NCBI RefSeq assembly: GCF_009827055.1
Contig: NZ_WUMK01000004.1
Location: 310,001-374,000, forward strand
From: Shinella kummerowiae
GTDB taxonomy: Bacteria > Pseudomonadota > Alphaproteobacteria > Rhizobiales > Rhizobiaceae
DNA length: 64,000 nt
Reading direction: 5' to 3'
Shown here: in pieces, positions 1 through 7,673 of the stretch
Layout of the letters: every line of letters starts with the position of its first letter
Position numbering within the stretch: the stretch's first letter is position 1
Translations under genes and position numbers: made by a program
Notes under the pieces: generated by a model
Told to the model about the DNA's origin: nothing
Databases searched by the model: none
What the model saw: the letters and a program-made list of their open reading frames with translations, nothing else

Positions 1-150
1 GAGATCGCGCAGCTCGCCATCGAGCGCAATCGCAATCGCCTTCTTGGCCAAAGACTTGGAAATCGCCTCGGCGACATCACGGCCCGTCGAGCCCGCGGGG
101 TATTCGCGGACGGAGCCATCGGGAAATGTCAGGGAAACAGGTGCAGACAT
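1..150 (-). CDS. thrS: Threonyl-tRNA synthetase, N-terminal fragment
   Basis: Only the first 50 codons are present; the gene runs off the left edge. The translation ([20 protein letters not shown], then [22 protein letters not shown]) is the TGS domain that opens bacterial threonyl-tRNA synthetases. The enzyme charges tRNA-Thr with threonine in the cytoplasm. The ATG lies at 148-150 on the minus strand. The core and editing domains cannot be seen, and other TGS proteins (RelA/SpoT, Obg-type GTPases) carry the domain elsewhere, so ThrS fits best. Confidence 0.9.
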   Translation of the reverse strand, partial: MSAPVSLTFPDGSVREYPAGSTGRDVAEAISKSLAKKAIAIALDGELRDL

Positions 151-483
151 CAAAAAATCTCCTATCCAGTCCCGCCAACGAATGCGGGTGGTATGCGAGG
201 GAAGTGGCCGGATGCGCCGGCGCGTTGCGCAGCGCGGTATACGGGGATTTTGGGGGGATTGGAAGGGGGAGAAACCCTGCGATCGGATTCCGATCATGGT
301 AGACATCGACTATCATAATCCGCTTGCTCAACGGCTGCTTTGCGCCAATAGCGGACAAATTTGTCGGGGCCGGAAATGTTTATACTGCCCCGAAATTTCG
401 CGCACCCTTGTGATCCGCAAAATCCGCAAAGCAACCGCACTCGAAGGTCGGATGCGGTTTATCAAACCAACTGTAACCAAAGC

Positions 484-637
484 CTTGACATCTGATCTAC
501 CATGACTGATGGTTTTGCCAAGCGTGGTCTGTGGGCCACCAACTAGGCAGCCAAAGCGTGTTTCCGGTCACTCCTGACGGCTAATAGCGGAAAAAACTGG
601 GTAAGGGGGTCGCGCTGGAAACGGCGCGGCCTTTTTT
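484..637 (+). ncRNA. Candidate small RNA with promoter-like element and terminator
   Basis: A perfect -35-like TTGACA lies at 484-489. A strong intrinsic terminator follows at 608-637: an 8-bp GC-rich stem (608-615 with 624-631), an 8-nt loop, then TTTTTT. No plus-strand gene leads into this terminator, and the DUF6602 gene on the other strand converges towards it. The -10 region (about 505-512) is poor. The 151-648 interval holds no convincing protein gene, so an RNA of about 100-130 nt is inferred. I do not recognise its family. Confidence 0.4.
608..637 (+). terminator. Rho-independent terminator
   Basis: GGTCGCGC pairs with GCGCGGCC (one G-T pair) around loop TGGAAACG and is followed by six T. 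The orientation is plus-strand only, because on the minus strand the T-run would precede the stem. It can therefore not terminate the neighbouring minus-strand gene that ends at 649. Confidence 0.75.
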
Positions 638-648
638 ACTTGAGCACT

Positions 649-1524
649 CTAGCGTAGCGAACTGAAAGCGATCTTTCCAATTGCCTTGGCCGGTTTTGAT
701 GCAAACGCCGTGAAGCCAGGACGCCTTACGCCAGTCCTTGTCTTATCGTAATATACTGACAGTATGCCCGACAATAAAAATTGAAAACCCTGATGCAATT
801 CAGCGTCGGCCAGCTCTACATACATGTATCGGGCAACGCTATTCAAGGGAGTTGGATTAGATGGTGGCCGCGCTTTAAATACATGCCAAGCGGATAGATC
901 GCCAATGAACCCTATCATATCGTCGAAAACGCTGCTGCTCCCGTAGAGGGCCTCAAGCTTTTCGAACAGTTTTTTTTCTTTCGGTTCCTTCTTGTCAGCA
1001 AGGTCAGAATCGGTCCCGACTAAGGCTAGGAACGGCCCGCGACGACGCGCTTCGAGACTACTCTCGTCACAGCGGCAAGCCTTCGAGGCCTCAAGAAGTG
1101 CATTACATTCTGCTACGATTTCCGCGTCCCGGAGAGTTTTCTTGACTGAAAGCACTGCAACGACGCCCTCGGGCGGGACAATTACCGTATCGACCATTCG
1201 TTGGAAAACGGGATAAGTTCCGGAGTCATAGATTATTATGTCAAGCTGGGTCGTGTGAAGATCCTTCTCGTTGGACCTTGATCTATTGTTATCCCCCAGC
1301 TTAACCGCTGGCCGGAGGATAAAGCCCGTAAGAACCTCGAGGTCTTTTGGCAGATACTTTTGAAGGTACGAGCGAACCAACGTTTCCACATACCTACCGT
1401 CTTCCCCACGGTGCTCGGCCCCTGCCGTCTTGGGATTGGGCAGCAAGGTTTCGAACTGCCTATAGACTGCTAGAAGTGATTTGACCTCCTGATTCCAGAA
1501 ATCTTGGAGACGTTGGCCGTCCAT
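649..1524 (-). CDS. DUF6602 family protein, possible nuclease-like fold
   Basis: 291 aa. It matches the DUF6602 pattern: an N-terminal helical part, then GEDGRYVETLVRSYLQKYLP (an acidic helix), LEVLTGFI, TQLDIIIYD near residue 95 and VVAVLSVKKTL near residue 122. A conserved Glu, an Asp within a beta strand and a Val-x-Lys strand are spaced like the core of PD-(D/E)XK nucleases; this is an inference, and activity is unproven. The ATG at 1522-1524 has an AAGGTGAAGG stretch upstream. Codon use is more AT-rich than in the flanking housekeeping genes, which suggests horizontal acquisition. It stands alone, with no restriction or toxin partner beside it. Confidence 0.7.
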   Translation of the reverse strand: MDGQRLQDFWNQEVKSLLAVYRQFETLLPNPKTAGAEHRGEDGRYVETLVRSYLQKYLPKDLEVLTGFILRPAVKLGDNNRSRSNEKDLHTTQLDIIIYDSGTYPVFQRMVDTVIVPPEGVVAVLSVKKTLRDAEIVAECNALLEASKACRCDESSLEARRRGPFLALVGTDSDLADKKEPKEKKLFEKLEALYGSSSVFDDMIGFIGDLSAWHVFKARPPSNPTPLNSVARYMYVELADAELHQGFQFLLSGILSVYYDKTRTGVRRPGFTAFASKPAKAIGKIAFSSLR

Positions 1525-2064
1525 ATCGCCTTCACCTTGGATAGTTGGTTGTCGTAGTGCGGATGCGCATCGGGGCGAGAAATTACCAAAGACAGGTTAT
1601 AATCACTTCATCGAACGAACGAACTCTACAGCGGAATACACTCGGCCGACAATTCAACCAATCTAATGCAAATTTTATCATTGAAGGTAGAACCTTGTCA
1701 GCCCTGCCAGATAAAGGCGAAGTAAAGTCCGGTCAGTTCGTTTCTTGCGAGATTCGTTGCGAGGAAATGGCCGCTTTCGAAATCGATCATTCATTCAGGT
1801 CGCAAGATGTTCGCTTAAGGCGAGACCGGGCCAAGTTAGCTAAAAAACTGTCCCACTCATTTTTCCCACCCCCAAAACCTCCCGTATCCTGAACCTCCTT
1901 CCGCCGCCGGACGGATCGCGTAACGTGTCGATGCGGGCGGGAGGAGGCGCTTTCGTGTTCTGCCGAAACGTACGGCCGGGGCGAACGAGGCGTGCAACGC
2001 TCTCCCCTTGGCACCCCGCCGCCCCAGCCCTACCTCCCTCCCAGACACACCACGGGAGAACACC
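1525..2064. other. Intergenic region, no supported gene
   Basis: 540 bases. The first 340 continue the AT-richer composition of the DUF6602 gene and hold a plus-strand open frame of 115 codons (1545-1892) with no recognisable domain and a run of basic residues; I do not call it. The rest holds the first copy of the 103-bp direct repeat (1892-1994) and the leader of the cupin gene. Confidence 0.5.
1892..1994 (+). repeat. 103-bp direct repeat, copy 1
   Basis: Nearly identical to 2725-2827. Both begin AACCTCCTTCCGCCGCCGGA and end in GAGGCGTG; only a handful of substitutions separate them (for example GTGTTC against GTATCC, and a few in the last 25 bases). The copies share strand and length and bracket the cupin gene and the palindromic element at 2480-2628. 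Confidence 0.85.
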
Positions 2065-2412
2065 ATGAAGGTCCAGAAATTCACGGTCGCGGATGCGACG
2101 CTGGAAAAATCACCGGGGCAGGATGCGGATATTCTCGTCGGCAATGTGGTGGACGAGCGGCATGGCGGGCCGGTGTCCATCGGTTACGGGCGCTACGGGG
2201 CGGGCCAGAGCCTGACGGAGACCATGGCGGTGGACGACACGATGATCATTCTGGAGGGCCGGCTCTCGGTCTCGACGGAGGCCGGCACGCTGGAGGCCGG
2301 CCCCGGCGACATCGTCTATATGCCCAAGGGCGAAGCGGTGACGATCCGCTCCGATGCGGGCGCGCTGACGGCCTACGTCACCTATCCCCACTGGCGGCCA
2401 GTGCACGATTGA
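2065..2412 (+). CDS. Small cupin-domain protein (EutQ-like)
   Basis: 115 aa starting MKVQKFTVADATLEKSPGQD. The body looks like a single small cupin barrel (VSIGYGRYGAGQSLTETMAVDDTMIILEGRLSVSTEAGTLEAGPGDIVYMPKGEAVTI), resembling EutQ-type cupins of ethanolamine utilisation, but there is no eut gene nearby. The usual metal-binding histidines of cupin motif 1 are not obvious, so binding of a small ligand or loss of metal are both possible. The ATG at 2065 follows GGGAGAACACC, a good ribosome binding site; an upstream in-frame ATG at 2008 lies at the edge of the 103-bp repeat and is less likely. The substrate is unknown. Confidence 0.7.
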   Translation: MKVQKFTVADATLEKSPGQDADILVGNVVDERHGGPVSIGYGRYGAGQSLTETMAVDDTMIILEGRLSVSTEAGTLEAGPGDIVYMPKGEAVTIRSDAGALTAYVTYPHWRPVHD

Positions 2413-2479
2413 GCGACGCCGTTGCCGACACTGCTAACCTGTTTTTCGCCGCGGTGACAGGGAAAGCGGAGACATCGTG

Positions 2480-2628
2480 GCACCCACCCTCCCCTTGAGG
2501 GGGAGGGTAGGAGCGACGCTCCGGGGTGGGGTGACGCGGCCTCTCGACAATGGACGCCGGTGCGGATGGGATCACCCCCACCCGCCGCTGCGCGACGACC
2601 TCCCCCCTCAAGGGGGAGGTGGGAGTGC
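2480..2628. repeat. Palindrome-ended intergenic repeat element
   Basis: A 149-bp element with inverted ends, each itself a palindrome: CACCCTCCCCTTGAGGGGGA at the left and CCTCCCCCCTCAAGGGGGAG at the right, closing with GGTGGGAGTGC against GGCACCCACC. The interior is GC-rich and has no credible reading frame. Ends of this type belong to non-coding repeats dispersed in rhizobial genomes. It sits between the two 103-bp repeats, downstream of the cupin gene. Confidence 0.65.
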
Positions 2629-2724
2629 ATGGCGCCGTCATGAGCAGGAAGAGCCGTCGAAGGCGCTGATTTTCCTCACCCTGCACTACTGATTTTCCCC
2701 GCTCTGCGCACATCGCCTATTCTA

Positions 2725-2827
2725 AACCTCCTTCCGCCGCCGGACGGATCGCGTAACGTGTCGATGCGGGCGGGAGGAGGCGCTTTCGTATCCTGCCGAA
2801 ACGTACGGGAGGGGCGAAAGAGGCGTG
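2725..2827 (+). repeat. 103-bp direct repeat, copy 2
   Basis: Second copy of 1892-1994, same orientation. It carries no reading frame that is conserved between the copies, so the repeat is most likely non-coding. The cupin gene together with the 149-bp palindromic element lies between the two. Confidence 0.85.
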
Positions 2828-3081
2828 GAGCGTCGTGGTGCGCAAAGGCCTTTTTCCGTGTCTTTACGGGATCGGGCCGGCGGGCACTGCGGCGGGCGAG
2901 GCTTCCCCCTTCCCCGGGTCGCGGGGTCGGCTTGGGTCCGCCATGCAAGCAGGACGGCCGTGCATATCCCCGAAAAGTGCGGAACGCGGTTTTCGGACAA
3001 GGTATATGCACCAACCAGACTGCGCAGCGAAGCCTTGCCATGCCTGAAGGAGGACTAGACCGCCTCCGAAGAACGCCTGGG

Positions 3082-3179
3082 CCGCGCGAAAGCGAAGCCA
3101 CAATATACCCATTTCCAGAGGCAACGCTTTCGCGCGGTTCTCCGGATCAGGGCAATTCCGGCAGGGTGTCTGGAATTGC
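3082..3179. repeat. Rhizobial palindromic repeat (two nested inverted repeats)
   Basis: CCGCGCGAAAGCG at 3082-3094 is the perfect 13-bp inverse of 3125-3137, and GCAATTCC at 3152-3159 is the perfect inverse of 3172-3179. The GGAATTGCG end recurs at 9601-9647 and, less perfectly, near 10510, pointing to a dispersed intergenic family. Between 2828 and 3255 I see no convincing gene. Confidence 0.6.
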
Positions 3180-3255
3180 GAAACGAAAACGCCACACCAA
3201 CCCGATGGGCAACCTGCGGGCCGCTTTCGGCTGCGCGCGATTTTGGGGAGTGCCG

Positions 3256-3657
3256 ATGATGCCGGACAGGAGGAAGACACCGCAGCCCGCGATCGACCGC
3301 AGCAGCCTGCCGGTCTACCAGGCCGCGGCGAGCGAGGCCCGTTTCTTCCACACCTGCCGCCTGCCGCAGTGCCGGCGCGCCCGGCGTTGCATCGGCTGGC
3401 ACCCGGAGGATGCGCGCGGTCCCGACGTCGTCGACCTCATGCTGCCGCCCTGCGTCACCGACGAAGCCAGCTTTCGACGGATGGGGCAGGCTCTGGACGA
3501 ATTTAACCGATACATCCAGGCGGCGTTCGCCGCCGATTGCGACAGCGACGACACGCAGGACGGCGATGAGGACAGCGACGATGGCGCGGACGTCTGGCCG
3601 TTCCCCGCCGTCGTGATCCCCCGCCATCGGCGCAGCCGCCACGGCGGCCGGCGCTAG
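3256..3657 (+). CDS. Conserved small protein with Cys motif, unknown function
   Basis: 133 aa starting MMPDRRKTPQ, with GGGGAG just upstream of the ATG at 3256. The N-terminal half holds a cysteine/histidine cluster (FHTCRLPQCRRARRCIGWH, residues about 32-50) that could bind a metal. The C-terminal part has a very acidic run (DCDSDDTQDGDEDSDDGAD) and a basic tail. I do not recognise a named family; similar short Cys-motif proteins occur in rhizobia. It is followed by a 9-bp hairpin at 3667-3688. Function unknown; an intact open frame with normal codon use supports a real gene. Confidence 0.6.
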   Translation: MMPDRRKTPQPAIDRSSLPVYQAAASEARFFHTCRLPQCRRARRCIGWHPEDARGPDVVDLMLPPCVTDEASFRRMGQALDEFNRYIQAAFAADCDSDDTQDGDEDSDDGADVWPFPAVVIPRHRRSRHGGRR

Positions 3658-3666
3658 ACAGTTTCA

Positions 3667-3688
3667 GCCGAAGCGGCATCGCTTCGGC
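3667..3688 (+). terminator. Hairpin between convergent genes
   Basis: GCCGAAGCG pairs perfectly with CGCTTCGGC around GCAT. It lies between the ends of the plus-strand small gene (3657) and minus-strand prmB (3753). There is no T-run, so it is a possible bidirectional terminator or transcript stabiliser rather than a canonical one. Confidence 0.4.
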
Positions 3689-3752
3689 GTCGAAGACGCG
3701 CGGGCTGGCGCCATGCCGGCGAACCGGATGTCACCGGCATGAGCCTGGCGGA

Positions 3753-4670
3753 TCAGGAAACGCCGAGCGCTTCGGCCGAAATCCAGAACACCGCGTCCTG
3801 CGATTCGGCGGTTTCCAGCCAGACGAAATCGAGATGCGGGAATTCCTCTTCGAGGATTTCGCGGCCCGAGCCGATCTCGCAGATCATGCCGCCGTCCGGA
3901 TTGAGGAAGGCGGGCGCGTCGTTCAGGATGCGGCGCACCAGATCGAGCCCGTCGACGCCGCCGTCATGGGCCATTTCCGGCTCGGCGCGGAATTCCGGCG
4001 GATACCCCTCCAGCGCCTCGTGGTCGACATAGGGCGGGTTGGTGATGATGAGGTCGTAGGTGCGGCCTTCGAGCGGCGCGAAGAGATTGCCTTCCAGCAG
4101 CGTCACCTGCCCCGCGACGTCGTGTTCGGCGACGTTGAGCGCCGCGACTTCCAGCGCATCGGCGGACAGGTCCACCGCATCGACCCGGGCATGCGGGAAG
4201 AATTTCGCCGCCAGCACCGCCAGGCAGCCCGAGCCGGTGCAGATATCGACGGCACTTTCCACCGCCATCGGATCGGGCAGGAAGGAGGAGCCGTTTTCGC
4301 CGAGATATTCGGCAAACAGGATTTCGCCGATATGCGAGCGCGGCACGATCACCCGCTCGTCGACATGGAAGCGCACGCCCTGGATATAGGAGCGGCCGGT
4401 GATGTAGGCGGACGGCTTGCGCGTCGTCACCCGCGTCTCGATGCGCTCGGCCAGCAGCTTGCGTTCGGCCGGCAGCAGGCGGGCGTCGAGAAAGGGATCG
4501 AGCGCGTCGATCGGCAGGTCGAGCGTGTCGAGCAGCAGGAAGGCCGCGTCGTCGCTCGCCGTCGTCGTGCCGTGGCCGTAGCTCAGCTCCGCCGCATTGA
4601 AGCGGGAGATCGCATAGCGCCAATAGTCGCGCAGCGTCACGAGTTCGGTTGTGATGTCGTCCTGTGTCAA
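3753..4670 (-). CDS. prmB: Ribosomal protein uL3 N5-glutamine methyltransferase
   Basis: 305 aa. A SAM-binding motif I (DICTGSGCLA, residues 142-151) and the NPPY catalytic tetrad (211-214) identify an N5-glutamine methyltransferase; RSHIGEIL at 111-118 in place of the PRPETE stretch of PrmC favours PrmB, which methylates a glutamine of ribosomal protein L3. The predicted start is TTG at 4668-4670; the N-terminus TTELVTLRDYWRYAISRFNAAELSYGHGT agrees with PrmB proteins, so no upstream extension is needed. It is divergent from the pseudouridine synthase at 4785, with 114 bp between them, so the two promoters share that gap. Confidence 0.9.
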   Translation of the reverse strand: MTQDDITTELVTLRDYWRYAISRFNAAELSYGHGTTTASDDAAFLLLDTLDLPIDALDPFLDARLLPAERKLLAERIETRVTTRKPSAYITGRSYIQGVRFHVDERVIVPRSHIGEILFAEYLGENGSSFLPDPMAVESAVDICTGSGCLAVLAAKFFPHARVDAVDLSADALEVAALNVAEHDVAGQVTLLEGNLFAPLEGRTYDLIITNPPYVDHEALEGYPPEFRAEPEMAHDGGVDGLDLVRRILNDAPAFLNPDGGMICEIGSGREILEEEFPHLDFVWLETAESQDAVFWISAEALGVS

Positions 4671-4784
4671 CGGCGGCCTCGCTTCGGCTATAATCCTCTG
4701 GACGGAACCGGCTTTAGAATGGCAAGGGCTGGCGGGTCAACCGATAGAAGGGTGACAGGACGACGATGGCAGGGTTTTAGGCTT

Positions 4785-5597
4785 ATGGCGAAGGACATCC
4801 GCAAACCGCAGAGGCAAAAGCCCGGCGCCCGGCCGCGGGCCGGCCGTCCGTCTGTCGTTGATGATGGCGGCAAGCGCGTCACCCTGCCGCGTGCCCTGTC
4901 GAAGCTCGGCTTCTGTTCGCGCACCCAGGCCGAGGCGCTGATCGCCGCCGGCCGTGTTACGCTGTCCGGCCGCCTCGTCACCGATCCCGCCACCTGGGTG
5001 GACCTGTCCGATGCCGTGATCGCGGTGGACGGCAAGCCCGTCGTCGCCGAGGCGCCTGTCTACCTGATGCTCAACAAGCCGCGCGGCCTCGTCACCACGC
5101 GGCACGACCCGGAAGGCCGGCCGACGGTCTATGCCTGCCTCAAGGATCACGATCAGGCCCACCTGTCGCCCGTCGGCCGCCTCGACAAGGCAAGCGAAGG
5201 TCTGCTGCTGTTCACCAACGACACGGCCTTCGCCAACGCGCTGCTCGATCCGCAGACGCATGTCGCCAAGACCTATCACGTGCAGATGAACGGCTTTGCC
5301 GACGATGCCATGCTGGCGGCGCTCACCGCCGGCGTGCACCACGACGGCGAGTTTTTGCGCGCGCGCAAGGTCTTGCGGCTGCGCGAGGGGGGCAAGAACG
5401 CCTGGCTGGAAATCACCCTCGACGAAGGCCGCAACCGCCAGATCCGCCGCATGCTGGAAGCGCTCGGGCTCGAATGCCTGCGGCTCGTGCGCGTCTCGAT
5501 TGGAAACCTTGCGCTCGGCGATCTGGAAAAGGGCGCCGTGCGGGCGCTCACCGATGGCGAGGTGGACGGCTTGCGCGCGCTCGCAGGAAAACGCTAG
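4785..5597 (+). CDS. RsuA/RluB-type pseudouridine synthase
   Basis: 270 aa. A basic N-terminal tail is followed by an S4 RNA-binding domain (about 34-80, RALSKLGFCSRTQAEALIAAGRV) and the catalytic domain with GRLDKASEGL at 131-140, where Asp134 is the expected nucleophile. These enzymes isomerise uridine to pseudouridine in rRNA (RsuA 16S, RluB/E/F 23S). The exact site cannot be told from sequence alone. ATG chosen at 4785 because the RK-rich tail and S4 domain begin there; the long open frame further upstream is only antisense to prmB. It ends 3 bp into the convergent GGDEF gene. Confidence 0.85.
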   Translation: MAKDIRKPQRQKPGARPRAGRPSVVDDGGKRVTLPRALSKLGFCSRTQAEALIAAGRVTLSGRLVTDPATWVDLSDAVIAVDGKPVVAEAPVYLMLNKPRGLVTTRHDPEGRPTVYACLKDHDQAHLSPVGRLDKASEGLLLFTNDTAFANALLDPQTHVAKTYHVQMNGFADDAMLAALTAGVHHDGEFLRARKVLRLREGGKNAWLEITLDEGRNRQIRRMLEALGLECLRLVRVSIGNLALGDLEKGAVRALTDGEVDGLRALAGKR

Positions 5598-6838
5598 CGA
5601 AAGGCCACTTCAAGGTTTTGCCGGTCGCGCGACAGCACCGCGCAGGTCGTTTCGAACGCGTCAGCCTTGATGGACAGGGTGAAGTCGGGCGGGATGCCGG
5701 CAGAATTGCTGACCGTGATGCCGGCACCGTCCACGCCGAGGCTTTTGACGGTACAATCGATCGTCGAGCGGCGATCGTTGAAAATGATGACGCCCGCCTT
5801 TAGCACGCGCCGCCGGGCGCCCGTGCCCGGGGCGGCATTCAGGGCGGTCCAGGACATGCACCGGTTTCGCCCCGTCTCCTTCGCCCGGTACATGGCGGCG
5901 TCGGCCTGGGCGAGCAGGGTCTCGATGTCCCGGCCGACGATGGAAAGCGCGCTGCCGCCAAAACTGGCGGTGACGTTGAGCGTGCCGAAATCTCCGGTGA
6001 CGGGCAAAGCGGCGATCTCCGCCCGCAGCTTTTCCGCCGTCTTCAGCGCGTCCTCGGCGCCGGTGTGAGACAGCACGATCGCGAACTCCTCGCCGCCGAG
6101 CCGGCCAAACAGGTCGCTGGTCCGCAGGTTCGCCCGGCAGGTCGCGGCAACGGCCTTCAACACCTCGTCGCCCGCCGCATGGCCATAGGTGTCGTTCACG
6201 CGCTTGAAGTGGTCGACATCCAGCACCACGCAGGCGAGATCCTGCTTGTGCCTCAGGGCGGAGGCGATGAGCTGTTCGGCTTCACGCTTGAAGGCGCGCC
6301 GCGTCAGGGCGTCGGTCAGACTGTCGGTCGCGGCCGTCTGCATCAGCTCCATCCGGTCCATTGCGGCCCCGGCCAGTTCCTGCAGAATGCCCAGATCCTT
6401 GCGGCCAAAGGAACGCGGCGTACGATCGATGGCGCAGACCGTGCCGATCGAATGGCCGGCCTTCGTCTTGAGCGGCACGCCGGCATAGAAGCGGATATGC
6501 GTGTCGCCCGTCACGGCGGGGTGCGCGAGGAAGCGCGGATCCTTCGTCGCGTCCTGAATGACCATCGGCTGCTCGTCATCCAGCACGTAGCGGCAGAAGC
6601 TGTCCGCGCGCGGCACCTCGTCATTGGAGAGGCCGGAGCACGCCTTGTACCATTGGCGGTGCGCATCGATGACGGAGACAAGGCCGATATCGACCGTGAA
6701 GACAGTCTGGATCAGGCGGACGATCCGGTCGAACCCTTCATCGCGCGGGCTGTCGAGCAGGTCGAGGTTTTCAAGTGCGGCAAGGCGTTCCCGCTCGCGC
6801 TGGACAAGCTCCGTCGACGACTTGCCGAATGTCTTCAT
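5594..6838 (-). CDS. Diguanylate cyclase with GAF, GGDEF and PilZ domains
   Basis: 414 aa. GAF domain about 23-165 (DLLDSPRDEGFDRIVRLIQ, then FYAGVPLKTKAGHSIGTVCAID), GGDEF domain about 172-330 with the active GGEEF at 248-252 and an intact inhibitory I-site RTSD at 239-242, then a short PilZ-like domain from about 341 (ARRRVLKAG ... VKSLGVDGAG). It should make cyclic di-GMP from two GTP in the cytoplasm in response to a GAF ligand, with product feedback through the I-site and possibly the PilZ tail. The ATG at 6838 has GGAGGAAA upstream; a longer start at 6895 lacks one. No transmembrane segment is seen. PilZ fused behind an active GGDEF is less common than GGDEF-EAL. Confidence 0.85.
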   Translation of the reverse strand: MKTFGKSSTELVQRERERLAALENLDLLDSPRDEGFDRIVRLIQTVFTVDIGLVSVIDAHRQWYKACSGLSNDEVPRADSFCRYVLDDEQPMVIQDATKDPRFLAHPAVTGDTHIRFYAGVPLKTKAGHSIGTVCAIDRTPRSFGRKDLGILQELAGAAMDRMELMQTAATDSLTDALTRRAFKREAEQLIASALRHKQDLACVVLDVDHFKRVNDTYGHAAGDEVLKAVAATCRANLRTSDLFGRLGGEEFAIVLSHTGAEDALKTAEKLRAEIAALPVTGDFGTLNVTASFGGSALSIVGRDIETLLAQADAAMYRAKETGRNRCMSWTALNAAPGTGARRRVLKAGVIIFNDRRSTIDCTVKSLGVDGAGITVSNSAGIPPDFTLSIKADAFETTCAVLSRDRQNLEVAFR

Positions 6839-7031
6839 CACGTCTCGTTTCCTCCGCGGAGGGGTCGACGGGACGCGCAACAACACGGCGGGCACCCGTC
6901 ATGGACAATTCCGGTCGGTCTTTTTGACCATGCCAGTGCCCGACAGGCAACCATCGCCGGCAAATGCCGGGTTCGTTTTCCCCGTTCAAAAAATGCATGA
7001 GATCATGGAGCAGACAGAAATGACGGCTTGA

Positions 7032-7050
7032 TCCTCTAGCGGCTAGAGGA
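7032..7050. promoter_or_regulatory. Perfect 8-bp inverted repeat, possible operator
   Basis: TCCTCTAG and CTAGAGGA separated by CGG, 37 bp upstream of the ICMT-like gene and in the divergent gap with the GGDEF gene. Its size and symmetry fit a dimeric repressor site. No regulator is assigned. Confidence 0.35.
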
Positions 7051-7086
7051 CGTAGCGTCAGGGAAAATCGAGCCGGAGATCCGAAC

Positions 7087-7668
7087 ATGCCGTCCCTGCC
7101 CCTTGTTTCCGCCGCCATCATGGGCGGCTATCTTGCCGCCTTTCTCTACCTGACGGCGCGCTCAGCGCAGGCCGCAGACAGGCCGGTCTGGCTGTTCAGT
7201 ATGGGCGGCAAACAGGGGCTGCCAGCCCTGCTCTTTCGCCTGTGTTTTGCCGGCGCGCTTCTCTACCCGGCGCTTCTGGCGATCGGTGTCGAGCCGGTGC
7301 ATGAGGTGTTCGACGTGCCGACGTCCGTGCGGGGTGCTGGATTGCTGCTCGCGCTCGTCGGCGGCCTTTTTGGCATCTACGCCCAGCACTATATGGGCGC
7401 CTCCTGGCGCATTGGCTCGGTCGAGGGGCATTCCGGCGCGATCGTCGATACCGGACCGTTTCGACGGTCGCGTAACCCGGTCTTCGTCGGCCAGGTGGCA
7501 ATGTTTGCCGGCTTCCTGCTGGCCCGACCGGATCCCGTTCAGCTTGCGTTTACGGCGGCGCTCATGCTGGCCGTCTGGCTTCAGGTAAGGATCGAGGAGA
7601 CCGTGCTCGCGCGTGATATGGGCGCGGCCTATCAGGCCTACCGCCAGATGGTGCCGCGATGGCTCTGA
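7087..7668 (+). CDS. Isoprenylcysteine carboxyl methyltransferase-like membrane protein
   Basis: 193 aa with four or five hydrophobic segments. The C-terminal part carries the hallmark of the ICMT/PEMT-like family: GPFRRSRNPVFVGQ (about 123-136) followed by a hydrophobic segment and RIEETVLARDMGAAYQAY near the end. Family members methylate small molecules or lipids with SAM at the membrane; bacterial substrates are mostly unknown. Start ATG 7087 follows GCCGGAGATCC. A second ICMT-like protein lies at 26027-26500, with no detectable link between the two. Confidence 0.75.
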   Translation: MPSLPLVSAAIMGGYLAAFLYLTARSAQAADRPVWLFSMGGKQGLPALLFRLCFAGALLYPALLAIGVEPVHEVFDVPTSVRGAGLLLALVGGLFGIYAQHYMGASWRIGSVEGHSGAIVDTGPFRRSRNPVFVGQVAMFAGFLLARPDPVQLAFTAALMLAVWLQVRIEETVLARDMGAAYQAYRQMVPRWL

Positions 7669-7673
7669 ACGCG

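Noticed and set aside
44-505. Plus-strand open frame of 153 codons over the thrS start
   Set aside because: Its first part is antisense to thrS and its composition is that of a shadow frame; no domain or ribosome binding site.
1545-1892. Plus-strand open frame of 115 codons
   Set aside because: No recognisable motif, biased basic residues and no conserved start; it is AT-rich intergenic sequence.
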